Positions 1 to 9,218 of a DNA stretch of 64,000 nt are shown in pieces. The notes under the pieces were generated by a model. It saw nothing but the letters and a program-made list of their open reading frames with translations. It ran no database searches and had not been told where the DNA came from. Made by a program: the position numbers and the translations under genes. Numbering within the stretch: the first letter of the stretch is position 1; the number at the start of each line of letters is the position of its first letter. Source of the stretch: Candidatus Pollutiaquabacter sp. (GTDB lineage Bacteria > Bacteroidota > Bacteroidia > AKYH767-A > 2013-40CM-41-45); assembly GCA_947465495.1 (NCBI GenBank), contig CANIAS010000006.1:1-64000 (forward strand). The letters are read 5' to 3'.

Positions 1-543
1 ACAACAGCCAAGTTGGCTATTCGAAATCGAAATATCGGAGAAGTTGGTTTGAGTTATATGACAGGTGTTTACAATAAGTGGAAATTAAACGGAGATGTAA
101 TCGATGCTAAGCGGACCGCCAACGTGATTGCCGTCGATTTCAATCTTTCATTTCTCGCAAATAGGCTGAACATTGTCGGCGAAGTCGCCCGCGTGAATGT
201 CGTTTTGCCTGACTCCGTCGGACAGCAATATGGCAACAAACAATGGGGCGGATACACCGATGTTGTTTTTACGCTTATGCAGCGACGAATTTGCGGCTGG
301 AATAATTCGAAGCTTAATATTGGCACTCGAATTGAATATGACGATTTCAACGAAGGTTACTTCGATGGAACTTCGACAAAGAAGGGTGATGATGTTACGG
401 CGATTGTTCCATTTGTGTCTTTCCGTCCAGCAGGCACCACAGTTATACGACTTAATTATAGAATCGAATCTTATAATAATCTGTACAATACGGAGACGAC
501 GCGTGTAGAAGCGATACAATTTGGACTAAGCACGTATTTTTAA
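1..543 (+). CDS. C-terminal part of an outer-membrane beta-barrel-like protein (5' end outside window)
   Basis: Frame open from base 1 to stop at 543; alternating hydrophobic/polar strands and terminal aromatic residue (LSTYF) typical of OMP C-termini. Confidence 0.45.
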   Translation, partial: TTAKLAIRNRNIGEVGLSYMTGVYNKWKLNGDVIDAKRTANVIAVDFNLSFLANRLNIVGEVARVNVVLPDSVGQQYGNKQWGGYTDVVFTLMQRRICGWNNSKLNIGTRIEYDDFNEGYFDGTSTKKGDDVTAIVPFVSFRPAGTTVIRLNYRIESYNNLYNTETTRVEAIQFGLSTYF

Positions 544-612
544 GTTCCAATGTTTGTGGAGTTAATTCGAAGAATTAACCATATTGGCTGCCTGCTGCTT
601 CCCTCTGTTTTT

Positions 613-1815
613 CTATTCCAATTCTTTCCTGGAAATCACCGATGGAATCTGATAGCCTTCTGCTTCCGAATTCATCTTGTTTAGCACCCTGGAAATAAAT
701 TCACCATGGCGCGTGATGCGCTGAAGGTCCTCCTGAATACGATCTGCCAGGTGGCTTCGTTCGTCGGATGAGTTGGATAACTGCATCTCCTTTAGCATTT
801 CACGAGCTACATCTGCAAAACCGATAATTAAGTTAGCAGGCTCCAATAATTCTTTGGATACGTTTTTGGTCATACTTGATAGCGATATGAATTTCTCCCT
901 GCTTCGCTCTAGCTCTTTAACTTTGTTTTGAATTACTTCTTCTTTTAGTAGTTCCAATTGAGTGATGTTTCTAGCGGTTGCATAAATTGTTTTACTGGCA
1001 GAGTGTGGGATAGCATTCCAACTCAATGTTACATAACTACCATCCTTACACCGGTACCGGTTATAAAAGAATGTGACAGATTTTTCGTGCTCCACCAATC
1101 GCTCCATGGCTTTTCGGGTTTCGTCACGGTCTTGCTCGTGTACTAGTTCGATAAATGGTATTTTTTTTAGTTCTGCTTCCGTATAACCTAATTCAGCAAT
1201 AAAGGATCGGCTTACCCGTTTAAAATACCCATCCATGGTTGCTTCGCATAACAAGTCTGGACTTAAAAAAAAGAAATTATCCATTTCCATTCTTTTTTTT
1301 TCGAGCAATAATCGATTCTTAGTATGCACTAAATGTTCAGATACACTTTTAGATAGCGTTCTTAGCAATTCTTTTTGCAGATCTGTTAACACTTTTGGTT
1401 TACTGTCTAAGATGCAAAGCGTGCCTAATTTTAGGCCATCATCATCCACCAACGGAATGCCGGTGTAAAATCGAATCTTCGGATCTGATTGTGCCGATAA
1501 GTTGCTCTTGAATCGCGGGTCTTCAAATACGTCATTAATTTCAAAGACATCTTCCTGTAAAACAGCATGGTTGCAAAATGCAATGGATTTTTCGCTGGTT
1601 TTAACGTCCATGCCGTAGCTTGATTTAAAGCGCTGTCCTTGATTATCCAATATCGATATTGCTGCGATTTCCATTTCGCAGATACGCGCTGCGCAAGCGA
1701 CAATTTCGTCTAAGAAAACATCGGTTGACTCTTCTTTCACTTTAGAGCTCCCTCTTTGGGTAATTAATTGCACCGCATCCAAGTCCTCTTTATTGGAGTG
1801 TATGTTTTTTTTCAT
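613..1815 (-). CDS. GAF-PAS sensor protein with degenerate HisKA-like C-terminus, no HATPase domain
   Basis: GAF (CEMEIAAISILDNQGQRFKSSYGM...FYTGIPLVDDDGLKLGTLCILD) and PAS (LLCEATMDGYFKRVSRSFIAELGYTEAEL) recognisable; ends SKELLEPANLIIGF...ISRVLNKM with no ATPase motifs. Confidence 0.8.
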   Translation of the reverse strand: MKKNIHSNKEDLDAVQLITQRGSSKVKEESTDVFLDEIVACAARICEMEIAAISILDNQGQRFKSSYGMDVKTSEKSIAFCNHAVLQEDVFEINDVFEDPRFKSNLSAQSDPKIRFYTGIPLVDDDGLKLGTLCILDSKPKVLTDLQKELLRTLSKSVSEHLVHTKNRLLLEKKRMEMDNFFFLSPDLLCEATMDGYFKRVSRSFIAELGYTEAELKKIPFIELVHEQDRDETRKAMERLVEHEKSVTFFYNRYRCKDGSYVTLSWNAIPHSASKTIYATARNITQLELLKEEVIQNKVKELERSREKFISLSSMTKNVSKELLEPANLIIGFADVAREMLKEMQLSNSSDERSHLADRIQEDLQRITRHGEFISRVLNKMNSEAEGYQIPSVISRKELE

Positions 1816-2434
1816 GGCGCAATTGATTTCAAGAAGTAAGATACATGGATCAATTGGTGATCAATAGGACAATCGTCACCCGACTATACAAGCTCCTGGC
1901 GCAGCGCGAGGTGATCTAAGTCAACATAATACGTAGAGTAAAAAATGGTGCAGTGTGTTTTTCGTAAAAGCACATCACCTGTCTCTCAGTAAAAATTCTC
2001 TGATTTTATTGCCAACAATTACACCCTGCCTAATTATTTGCAAATAAAGGCGCTCTTTTATTTCCGTTAAAAGTTGCCTTGGCGGGTATTCACGCTGATT
2101 ATGCTTGTAGTTCTAAAACGATACTTCCTGCAAAGTACTCTTCCAGAAAAGGAAGCTTGATGAGCACTTTTTTGAGTGCTGCTATTTGTGATATTACGAA
2201 AAGAAAGACATTTTTCCCCTGAAGTATTAATTTCTTTTTTCAGTTTTCGTATGGTTAATTTACCAATAGTCTTATACATGAATATCATGTTGTTGAGAGC
2301 CTCTGTGGGAAAATCCTTTTGAGCTTTCTGCTTTTCAAGTACTTTAATAATTGTGTTTTCAGAAAAAAGCAAATGAGCCCAAGGAAGCGGTATAGTGGGA
2401 GTGTAAATGAAACTGTGCTTTTTACTTTGTTGAA

Positions 2435-2897
2435 TCATACTTCAGAGAACTTTAATTTCAATCGATCTCCAAAAATAATTGACAATTGGGTTACTGTTAA
2501 CCCCCAGCTCTGGAGGGGCTGTGTCAATTTCTTGCTGATGTTGCGTTGTGCAAGGTAGATGAGCTTCAGTAGGGCCATATCAGAAGAGAAGGCGGTTTTG
2601 TTCTTGGTCAACTTCCTTACCCGCCGGTGGAAGCCTTCAATGGCGTTGGTGGTATAAATGAGTTTACGGATATATTCGGTGTATTTGAAGTACGTTGATA
2701 GTTTATGCCAGTTGTTGCGACAGGAGCTGATAACAACCGGATATTTCTAGCCCCATTTTTCATCCTGTGCATCCAGATTGTCAATTGCAGATTCTTCGCT
2801 GGAAGCTTTGTAAACTAACTTGAGATCGGCAAGGAACTCTTTCTGATTTTTACTGGCTATATAAAGGAATCTGTCTTTGTATTTCTTGTATTGTAGG
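2435..2897 (-). pseudogene. Remnant of IS256/mutator-family transposase (C-terminal part, in-frame stop, 5' truncated)
   Basis: Minus-strand reading YIASKNQKEFLADLKLVYKASSEESAIDNLDAQDEKWG*KYPVVISSCRNNWHKLSTYFKYTEYIRKLIYTTNAIEGFHRRVRKLTKNKTAFSSDMALLKLIYLAQRNISKKLTQPLQSWGLTVTQLSIIFGDRLKL: IS256-type C-terminus (YTTNxIEGxHRxxRK) with an internal TAG. Confidence 0.88.
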
Positions 2898-2902
2898 CAG
2901 AC

Positions 2903-4879
2903 TTATTTACCGGGCTCCAGTAGTTTATGAAGTCGTTCCACCTCGGAGTAATTCCCCTTGGCGTAATAGCAGTCGGAGAGCACTCCAAGCATCTGACGGG
3001 TATTCCCGGATAGCATGATGTGTTTTTGGGCGAAGCTGATGGCCTTGTCATAGTCTTTTGCGAGAAACGCAGTAACTGCAACATGTTCGAGCGTGCTACG
3101 GTCCTCACTGTTGATTGCAAGTGCCGCATTGAAATAAATGTATGCACTGTCGTATGCCTGCTTTCGGGCATACAGTTGCCCCAGATTGTCCAATGGCACG
3201 GTGTTACGGTTATCGTACGTCGAACTTTCGAGGTAACGATTGATCGCTTCCCGCTCTTTTCCGGCGATTTCCAGTTGTGCGGCTTTCTTGTTGAGGATGT
3301 TGGAAATGTTGGTTAGCACCACGGGTTGGTCGGAATGCATCGCAAGTGACTGTTCGAAGTATACCCGTGAGGAGTCGAACTCGCCTTTCAAGTCATACAG
3401 GCAACCTAGGTTCGTCATCGCCATGAATTGATCTGGATAAATATCTAGACTTTTTCTCATCTCAGCGATAGCTTTGTTGGCAGTTTCTGAAATAACTGTC
3501 GCGTCAGCGCTCTTTTGCACCTGCTTCCAATACTCGATGCCGAGATTGAAATGCGTCCGCGCACTATTGGGTGAAACCTCCACGCCGTGACTGAACAAGG
3601 TTAAATTGTTTTTCCATTTCGCGGCGGCCTTAATAGTTAAGCTGCTGAAAACCGCGATCAGCGCGATGAAAACACCTCGCATTATTTTGTCGTTCATCGA
3701 CGCTTCTATCCCGGGTTTATGGTTGATCAGCATCAGTGAAATCCCGATGCAGAACCCGAGCGATGGCACAAACAACAGCCGTTCAGCAATAGGTGTGGCA
3801 TTGATGAAAAACAGATTGCTGACCGGTGTAAGTGCAATCAGAAAGAAAAGTATACTAAAAGAAAGAGAAGGTCTTTTTTTGTAATAAGTGATCGATGCCC
3901 CGAAGAGCAAGACATAAGCCGCACCGCCAATCCACGGCAGGAAATCGCTCAATTGGTAGAGCGGTATTTGATGATACGAGTAATCCCAGACCAGTGGCCA
4001 TGGTACGAAAAGTAATTTCAGGTACTGAAAAAGGATGACTAGTCGCGTGGCAATAGCTTCATTGATATTACCTGCTGAAAAAAGGACATTGTCCAGCGAT
4101 TGCATAACCACCTTGCTCTCTTCATGACCAACCACCAGTTGCCTCGCGATCAGGTAAGTGCATGCGGCAGCTAACAACGGTAGTGAAGATTGTATAAGTG
4201 CCCGTGGTTTTTTTCCGAGTAACAACCAACTGCTTAGCGGTATTAGCACAGTGAAGACAATGCTGCTTTCTTTTGCGAACAGAGCCAACGTGAGTAATAT
4301 CGCTGCGGTCCAATGGCTTCTCCAACTTGCTGGTTTTGCAGCATGGGAAATAAATTGACTCCAAGCCATGAATCCAAACAGGGCCGCAAGTATCTCATCC
4401 CGGCTTTTAACACTAGCTACCACTTCCGAATGTACCGGATGCGCCGCAAACAGGAGTGCAATCGCTGCTGATAACGTCGGCGATGAATCCGGAAATAACT
4501 TTCTGAGGAGTGAATACAGCACTTGGATGAGCAACACATACAACAATAGGTTAATCAGGTGTGCGCCACGGCTGGAAGCGTTGAACAGGGATTTGTCCAA
4601 TGCAAACGAAAGCATGGTAATCGGTCGGTAAGGATGGTTTACGGTATTGACGCTTTCTGCTCCCAGGCTGCTCTCGCTGAAGATCCGGCCGATGTTGCCA
4701 ACACCATTCTGGACTAACTCATTGTTTACATAAACGCTTTCGTCATCCAATGTGAAATCGAAAGAGATGGTTTGCACGTAAAGTACTACCACTACGAAAG
4801 CAAGCGTTATTCGGATCCAACCTACAGATGCCGTATTGCCTTTGGTGGCGTTTGAAGTAGGAGCGGGCCTTTTTTTCAT
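2903..4879 (-). CDS. TMTC-like polytopic membrane protein with C-terminal TPR repeats
   Basis: N-terminal LDDESVYVNNELVQNGVGNIGRIF...NHPYRPITMLSFALDKSLF...HLINLLLYVLL, many TM helices, then TPRs (FNLGIEYWKQ, AMTNLGCLYDLKGEFDSSRVYFEQSL). Confidence 0.8.
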   Translation of the reverse strand: MKKRPAPTSNATKGNTASVGWIRITLAFVVVVLYVQTISFDFTLDDESVYVNNELVQNGVGNIGRIFSESSLGAESVNTVNHPYRPITMLSFALDKSLFNASSRGAHLINLLLYVLLIQVLYSLLRKLFPDSSPTLSAAIALLFAAHPVHSEVVASVKSRDEILAALFGFMAWSQFISHAAKPASWRSHWTAAILLTLALFAKESSIVFTVLIPLSSWLLLGKKPRALIQSSLPLLAAACTYLIARQLVVGHEESKVVMQSLDNVLFSAGNINEAIATRLVILFQYLKLLFVPWPLVWDYSYHQIPLYQLSDFLPWIGGAAYVLLFGASITYYKKRPSLSFSILFFLIALTPVSNLFFINATPIAERLLFVPSLGFCIGISLMLINHKPGIEASMNDKIMRGVFIALIAVFSSLTIKAAAKWKNNLTLFSHGVEVSPNSARTHFNLGIEYWKQVQKSADATVISETANKAIAEMRKSLDIYPDQFMAMTNLGCLYDLKGEFDSSRVYFEQSLAMHSDQPVVLTNISNILNKKAAQLEIAGKEREAINRYLESSTYDNRNTVPLDNLGQLYARKQAYDSAYIYFNAALAINSEDRSTLEHVAVTAFLAKDYDKAISFAQKHIMLSGNTRQMLGVLSDCYYAKGNYSEVERLHKLLEPGK

Positions 4880-4925
4880 GCGGGAAAATCCAATCAGAAG
4901 AAGATGAAGCCGACTATTGACTAAA

Positions 4926-6767
4926 TCACTCTACCGTCACGCTCTTGGCCAGGTTCCTCGGTTGATCCACATTGCAGCCGCGCATCACAGCGATATGATA
5001 GGAAAGCAACTGCAATGGAATAACAGAAACAATCGGTACTAAGGCGTCATCGGTTTCTGGAATTTCAATCACATAGTCCGCCATCGTTTTGATGGTGGTG
5101 TCACCTTCGGTGACAATGGCTATAATATTCCCTTTACGAGCCTTGACCTCTTGGATGTTGCTGACGACTTTTTCGTAGGTGTCATTTTTGTTGGCAATCA
5201 CCACAACTGGCATTTCTGCATCGATCAGGGCGATCGGACCGTGTTTCATCTCAGCAGCAGGATAACCTTCTGCATGGATATAGGAAATCTCTTTTAGCTT
5301 CAATGCGCCTTCCAGAGCAACCGGGAAGCCGTATCCACGGCCGAGGTAAAGGAAATTACGTGCGTCTTTATATCTCTTTGCGATTTCAATCGTCTGTGCA
5401 TTGGTTTCCAATGCACGTTCAACTTTAGATGGCAAGGCTTCCAGTTCATTTAGTAGTTGGTGGAATCTGGAATCTGTAATGGTGCCGCGGTGCCGCGCAA
5501 TCTGAAGCGCCATCAACGTCAGTACTGTTACTTGTGCGGTGAATGCTTTTGTGGAAGCCACACCAATCTCAGGTCCGGCATGCGTATAAGCGCCAGCGTG
5601 CGTAGCCCGAGGTATAGAAGAACCCACCACGTTGCAAACTCCAAAAATCATGGCCCCTTTCGATTTCGCCAATTCAATTGCTGCTAAGGTGTCGGCGGTT
5701 TCGCCGGATTGTGAAATCGGAATGACTATATCGTCTTCTGTAATGACTGGATTTCGGTAACGGAATTCAGAAGCATATTCTACTTCTACTGGTATACGGG
5801 CAAATTCTTCAAACAAGTATTCAGCGACTAATCCAGCGTGCCAGGAGGTTCCGCAACCAATAATCAGGATTCGCTTCGCATTAGCGAATTTGTTTTCGTA
5901 TTCTGAAATACCTCCCATGCGTAGAAATCCTTTGCTGGCATCTATGCGGCCGCGCATACTGTCCCAAATGGAGCGCGGTTGCTCATAGATTTCCTTGAGC
6001 ATGAAATGTTCGTAGCCGCCTTTCTCCAATTGCTCAATTTTCATTTCGAGTTCCTGGACGTACGGAGTCTTTACTTGATTTTCAATTGTCTTTACCGTCA
6101 GCTCACCATTACGAATCAAGCCGAGTTCTCCATCGTTCAGGTAAACTACGTTGTTCGTGTATTCAATAATCGGCGTAGCATCGGAGGCTACAAAGTACTC
6201 GCCTTTTTCTTTGCCAATACCCATGACAATCGGACTGCCTTTTCGAGCGCAAATCAATTCACCAGGATGATCGTTGGAAAGAATGACAATGGCATAGGCT
6301 CCGATGACTTCACCCAGGGCCAAGCGAACAGCCTCGTCTAAGTCGACATGAGCATTTTCGTATATATCTTCAATCAAATGCACTAATACTTCGGTATCGG
6401 TATCACTCTTGAATTCGTGACCACGCTTTTGCAACTCCGCCTTGATCGATGCATAGTTCTCGATAATACCATTGTGGATAATTGCGAATCGTCCGTTTTG
6501 GGAGTAATGTGGATGGGCATTGCGGTCGTTGGGCTCTCCGTGGGTAGCCCAGCGAGTATGTCCCATGCCAATATGCCCGGAGGTGTCATGGTCCTTGGCG
6601 AAGTTGTGTAAGTCGCTTACTTTTCCGGCTTTCTTATAAACTTTCAAATTGCCGTTCAGAATGGCGATTCCCGCGCTGTCATAGCCACGGTATTCCAAAC
6701 GTTGAAGTCCTTTGATGAGGATAGGGTATACTTCCCTATGTCCGATATAGGCGACAATTCCGCACAT
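4926..6767 (-). CDS. glmS: Glutamine--fructose-6-phosphate aminotransferase (isomerizing)
   Basis: Starts MCGIVAYIGHREVYPILIKGLQRLEYRGYDSAGIAIL; two SIS domains; C-term NVDQPRNLAKSVTVE. Confidence 0.98.
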   Translation of the reverse strand: MCGIVAYIGHREVYPILIKGLQRLEYRGYDSAGIAILNGNLKVYKKAGKVSDLHNFAKDHDTSGHIGMGHTRWATHGEPNDRNAHPHYSQNGRFAIIHNGIIENYASIKAELQKRGHEFKSDTDTEVLVHLIEDIYENAHVDLDEAVRLALGEVIGAYAIVILSNDHPGELICARKGSPIVMGIGKEKGEYFVASDATPIIEYTNNVVYLNDGELGLIRNGELTVKTIENQVKTPYVQELEMKIEQLEKGGYEHFMLKEIYEQPRSIWDSMRGRIDASKGFLRMGGISEYENKFANAKRILIIGCGTSWHAGLVAEYLFEEFARIPVEVEYASEFRYRNPVITEDDIVIPISQSGETADTLAAIELAKSKGAMIFGVCNVVGSSIPRATHAGAYTHAGPEIGVASTKAFTAQVTVLTLMALQIARHRGTITDSRFHQLLNELEALPSKVERALETNAQTIEIAKRYKDARNFLYLGRGYGFPVALEGALKLKEISYIHAEGYPAAEMKHGPIALIDAEMPVVVIANKNDTYEKVVSNIQEVKARKGNIIAIVTEGDTTIKTMADYVIEIPETDDALVPIVSVIPLQLLSYHIAVMRGCNVDQPRNLAKSVTVE

Positions 6768-6792
6768 GGTTCAGTTGATTAAAAAAGTGAGA

Positions 6793-8172
6793 TTACTGGG
6801 AGATACGCGTGTAATAGAGTTCCAACTTAATAGGGTAGTCTGCATTCTTACCACTTCCAAGAATGGCGCGACTAGCCTGAATTGACGAACCTGTTACGAC
6901 AAGATAGTATCCATAGTTACCCTGCGCTCCTGAAAGAATGCGGTTAGCGTGACGGGTTAAGTTAAAGGTGTAAGTGCGGTCTGAAATTGTTCCGCCAAAG
7001 AAACCGGTAGGCTCATAGTAGTCGGCTGGGAATGAGGTAGTTGTTCCGTCAGCATCGATGGCAACAATTAAGAGCGATGTAGGAGCGGCGTACGGGGTGG
7101 TGGAGTTGGCTTGAAGCGTGACTTTTAGCTGAGCACGATTAACCACCACATTTCCAGAATCTTTCAGATGTTCTAAGTACGGAAGGTAGAATTTGGTCTT
7201 AAGTCCAGCCATTCCCTGCAAACAAGTAAGTGTATCTGCATAACTGGAATCTTGCAACTGCAAACCCACCGGAAATCCGGTATAGTCGTGGGTGAAATGG
7301 TTCGACTTGGCTCCAGTCAGGACCCAGGAATAGGATTGTGGTAAATCACTCGTGTCCCGGTAATACAAGGTCATCTTTGCGTTAAACAGATCGAACGCGT
7401 TCACACAGCCTTGTCCAACGGCAGTTGGCTCGTTGATAGCAATTTTAATTCCTTTGAAGTATTCTCGCCAGGCTTCGTTGCTTTGGTAGGTGGCACTGCC
7501 ATTCAGAGCTACCAGACTGTCTGCCAAGATCATGCTAATGGGAATACGAAGTTGAGGTGCTACTGTGTCAGAGTCAATGACCACGGGCGTATTTGGCATA
7601 GGGTAGTAGGTCAAGGTTCCCAATGGATCAACTTCAGTGGTAAATGTTTTGTTGCTGTAATAAATACTATCTGCCGTCATCGACTCCGTCATCCGGTACA
7701 CGTTAATAGTTTGCAAGGTATTGGTGTCGCCATAGTATCCTTTGTAAAAAAGCTTGAGAACCAGCGAGTCGCTAACTTGGAGACTACTAAAACTAGGGGT
7801 GCCCTGCAACAGGACTTCTGAATAGCATTCTGAATTTGATTTCCCAAAATAGGGGTCGATATATCCTCCAATCAACTGTACAGAGAGTTCATCGGTTCGA
7901 AGTGAATCCTCTTTGACCGTAAACGCAACAACACTTGCGGTATCGCTGTATTCCGTTCCCAATAGGTCCGTGGCAGGTAATACCGAAAGACCAAGTTCAT
8001 CAGGGTCTTTACAGCCCGCTGCAGTTAAAATCGAAAGGTAAATAATGGCGGATAAAAAACGATTCCTCCCCGTAATTGACGGGAAGGAATGCTTTAATGT
8101 CTTTCGAATAAACGTCGGAAATTGTTCGGTGAAAATGGCAGGCGTTCCGAAACCTGATTGGAATAATCCCAT
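6793..8172 (-). CDS. DUF4270-family lipoprotein
   Basis: Lipobox LTAAGC followed by KDPDELGLSVLPATDLLGTEYSDTASVVAFTV; position between glmS and glgA; start taken at ATG 8172 to avoid overlap with glgA. Confidence 0.85.
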   Translation of the reverse strand: MGLFQSGFGTPAIFTEQFPTFIRKTLKHSFPSITGRNRFLSAIIYLSILTAAGCKDPDELGLSVLPATDLLGTEYSDTASVVAFTVKEDSLRTDELSVQLIGGYIDPYFGKSNSECYSEVLLQGTPSFSSLQVSDSLVLKLFYKGYYGDTNTLQTINVYRMTESMTADSIYYSNKTFTTEVDPLGTLTYYPMPNTPVVIDSDTVAPQLRIPISMILADSLVALNGSATYQSNEAWREYFKGIKIAINEPTAVGQGCVNAFDLFNAKMTLYYRDTSDLPQSYSWVLTGAKSNHFTHDYTGFPVGLQLQDSSYADTLTCLQGMAGLKTKFYLPYLEHLKDSGNVVVNRAQLKVTLQANSTTPYAAPTSLLIVAIDADGTTTSFPADYYEPTGFFGGTISDRTYTFNLTRHANRILSGAQGNYGYYLVVTGSSIQASRAILGSGKNADYPIKLELYYTRISQ

Positions 8173-8176
8173 CGTA

Positions 8177-9013
8177 TCAATCGGCAAGGGCTGGCTCCTG
8201 TTGGAGGATTTCATCATAAAAATCAGAACATGCATTGACGAAATTACCCTCGTCGTCGAATGGTTGGAAGGAAAGTGCCGGCTTAGCGGATTTCTTCAGG
8301 TAGTTTTCAATAGCGGTGTTTTTGGCATCACAACCACGAATGACGCCATCACTTAATTTCATGGCAGCCAAATGGATACCCTCCATCGAGGTGTCCTTGA
8401 ACAGCTTCATGTCATCAGCCGTTACTCCGTCCATTTTCAGTTTTTTAGTGAAATTCGGACTGAAGTTTTCTTCCATATCTTGTAGATACGAAGAATAAAC
8501 TACGCGTGAGTTGCGGAACATCGGATCGTCCTTGTAACCGGTTTTTACAAAAAACGGAATCAATGAAGTCATCCAGCCATGGCAATGAATTACATCCGGA
8601 GACCATCCCAGTTTTTTGACCGTTTCTAATACACCGCGGCAGAAAAACACCATCCGGTCTTCGTTGTCTTTGTAGAATTTTTTCTTGGCATCCCGAAATA
8701 CCATCTTGCGCTGGAAGTACTCCTCATTATCAATGAAATAAACTTGCATCCGCGCACTTTGGATAGAAGCTACTTTGATTATCAATGGATGGTCACTTTC
8801 ATCGATGATGAGATTCATTCCGGAAAGACGGATAACTTCGTGCAATTGATTCCGGCGCTCATTAATTAGACCGAAACGTGGCATGAAAGTCCGAATCTCT
8901 TTGCCTTTATCTTGAATACCTTGAGGCAAACGACGGGCGATGGTAGATACTTCCGTAACTTCTAGAAAGGGAGTGATTTCCTGGGAAACGAATAGTACTT
9001 TAGCGTTCTTCAT
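8177..9013 (-). CDS. Glycogen/starch synthase, short form (N-terminal GT5 domain only)
   Basis: AKVLFVSQEITPFLEVTEVSTIARRLPQGIQDKGKEIRTFMPRFGLINERRNQLHEVIRLSG; PDVIHCHGWMTSLIPFFVK; only 278 aa. Confidence 0.85.
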   Translation of the reverse strand: MKNAKVLFVSQEITPFLEVTEVSTIARRLPQGIQDKGKEIRTFMPRFGLINERRNQLHEVIRLSGMNLIIDESDHPLIIKVASIQSARMQVYFIDNEEYFQRKMVFRDAKKKFYKDNEDRMVFFCRGVLETVKKLGWSPDVIHCHGWMTSLIPFFVKTGYKDDPMFRNSRVVYSSYLQDMEENFSPNFTKKLKMDGVTADDMKLFKDTSMEGIHLAAMKLSDGVIRGCDAKNTAIENYLKKSAKPALSFQPFDDEGNFVNACSDFYDEILQQEPALAD

Positions 9014-9042
9014 TCGTCTGGGTGTCTAAGAATTAATATATA

Positions 9043-9074
9043 CAAAGATACATATAATAAAACAATGCTTCAAA
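9043..9074 (-). promoter_or_regulatory. Bacteroidota-type promoter for the glgA-DUF4270-glmS genes
   Basis: Minus strand TTTG (9074-9071), 20 nt, TATCTTTG (9050-9043); 30 nt upstream of the glgA start. Confidence 0.7.
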
Positions 9075-9114
9075 TCCACCAGGCAATATGGGTTTTTACT
9101 AGGACTTTTTACCG

Positions 9115-9122
9115 TATTTTTG
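9115..9122 (+). promoter_or_regulatory. Candidate -7 element for panC
   Basis: TATTTTTG matches TAnnTTTG; -33 element not clear. Confidence 0.4.
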
Positions 9123-9218
9123 CGCCCTGAAAATGGTAAAACACTGATTAGCAGGAATAACTAGAAAATCATCAAAAGATAGCATTAACCCCCAAATTGA
9201 TAGTTTAAAGAGCGTTTT

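Noticed and set aside
561-579. Perfect hairpin GTTAATTC-GAA-GAATTAAC between convergent genes
   Set aside because: AT-rich and no T-run on either side; not called a terminator, though it may help 3'-end stability
2067-2438. 123-aa minus-strand ORF
   Set aside because: Starts around the transposase remnant's stop and runs through AT-rich flanking DNA; no protein-like signal
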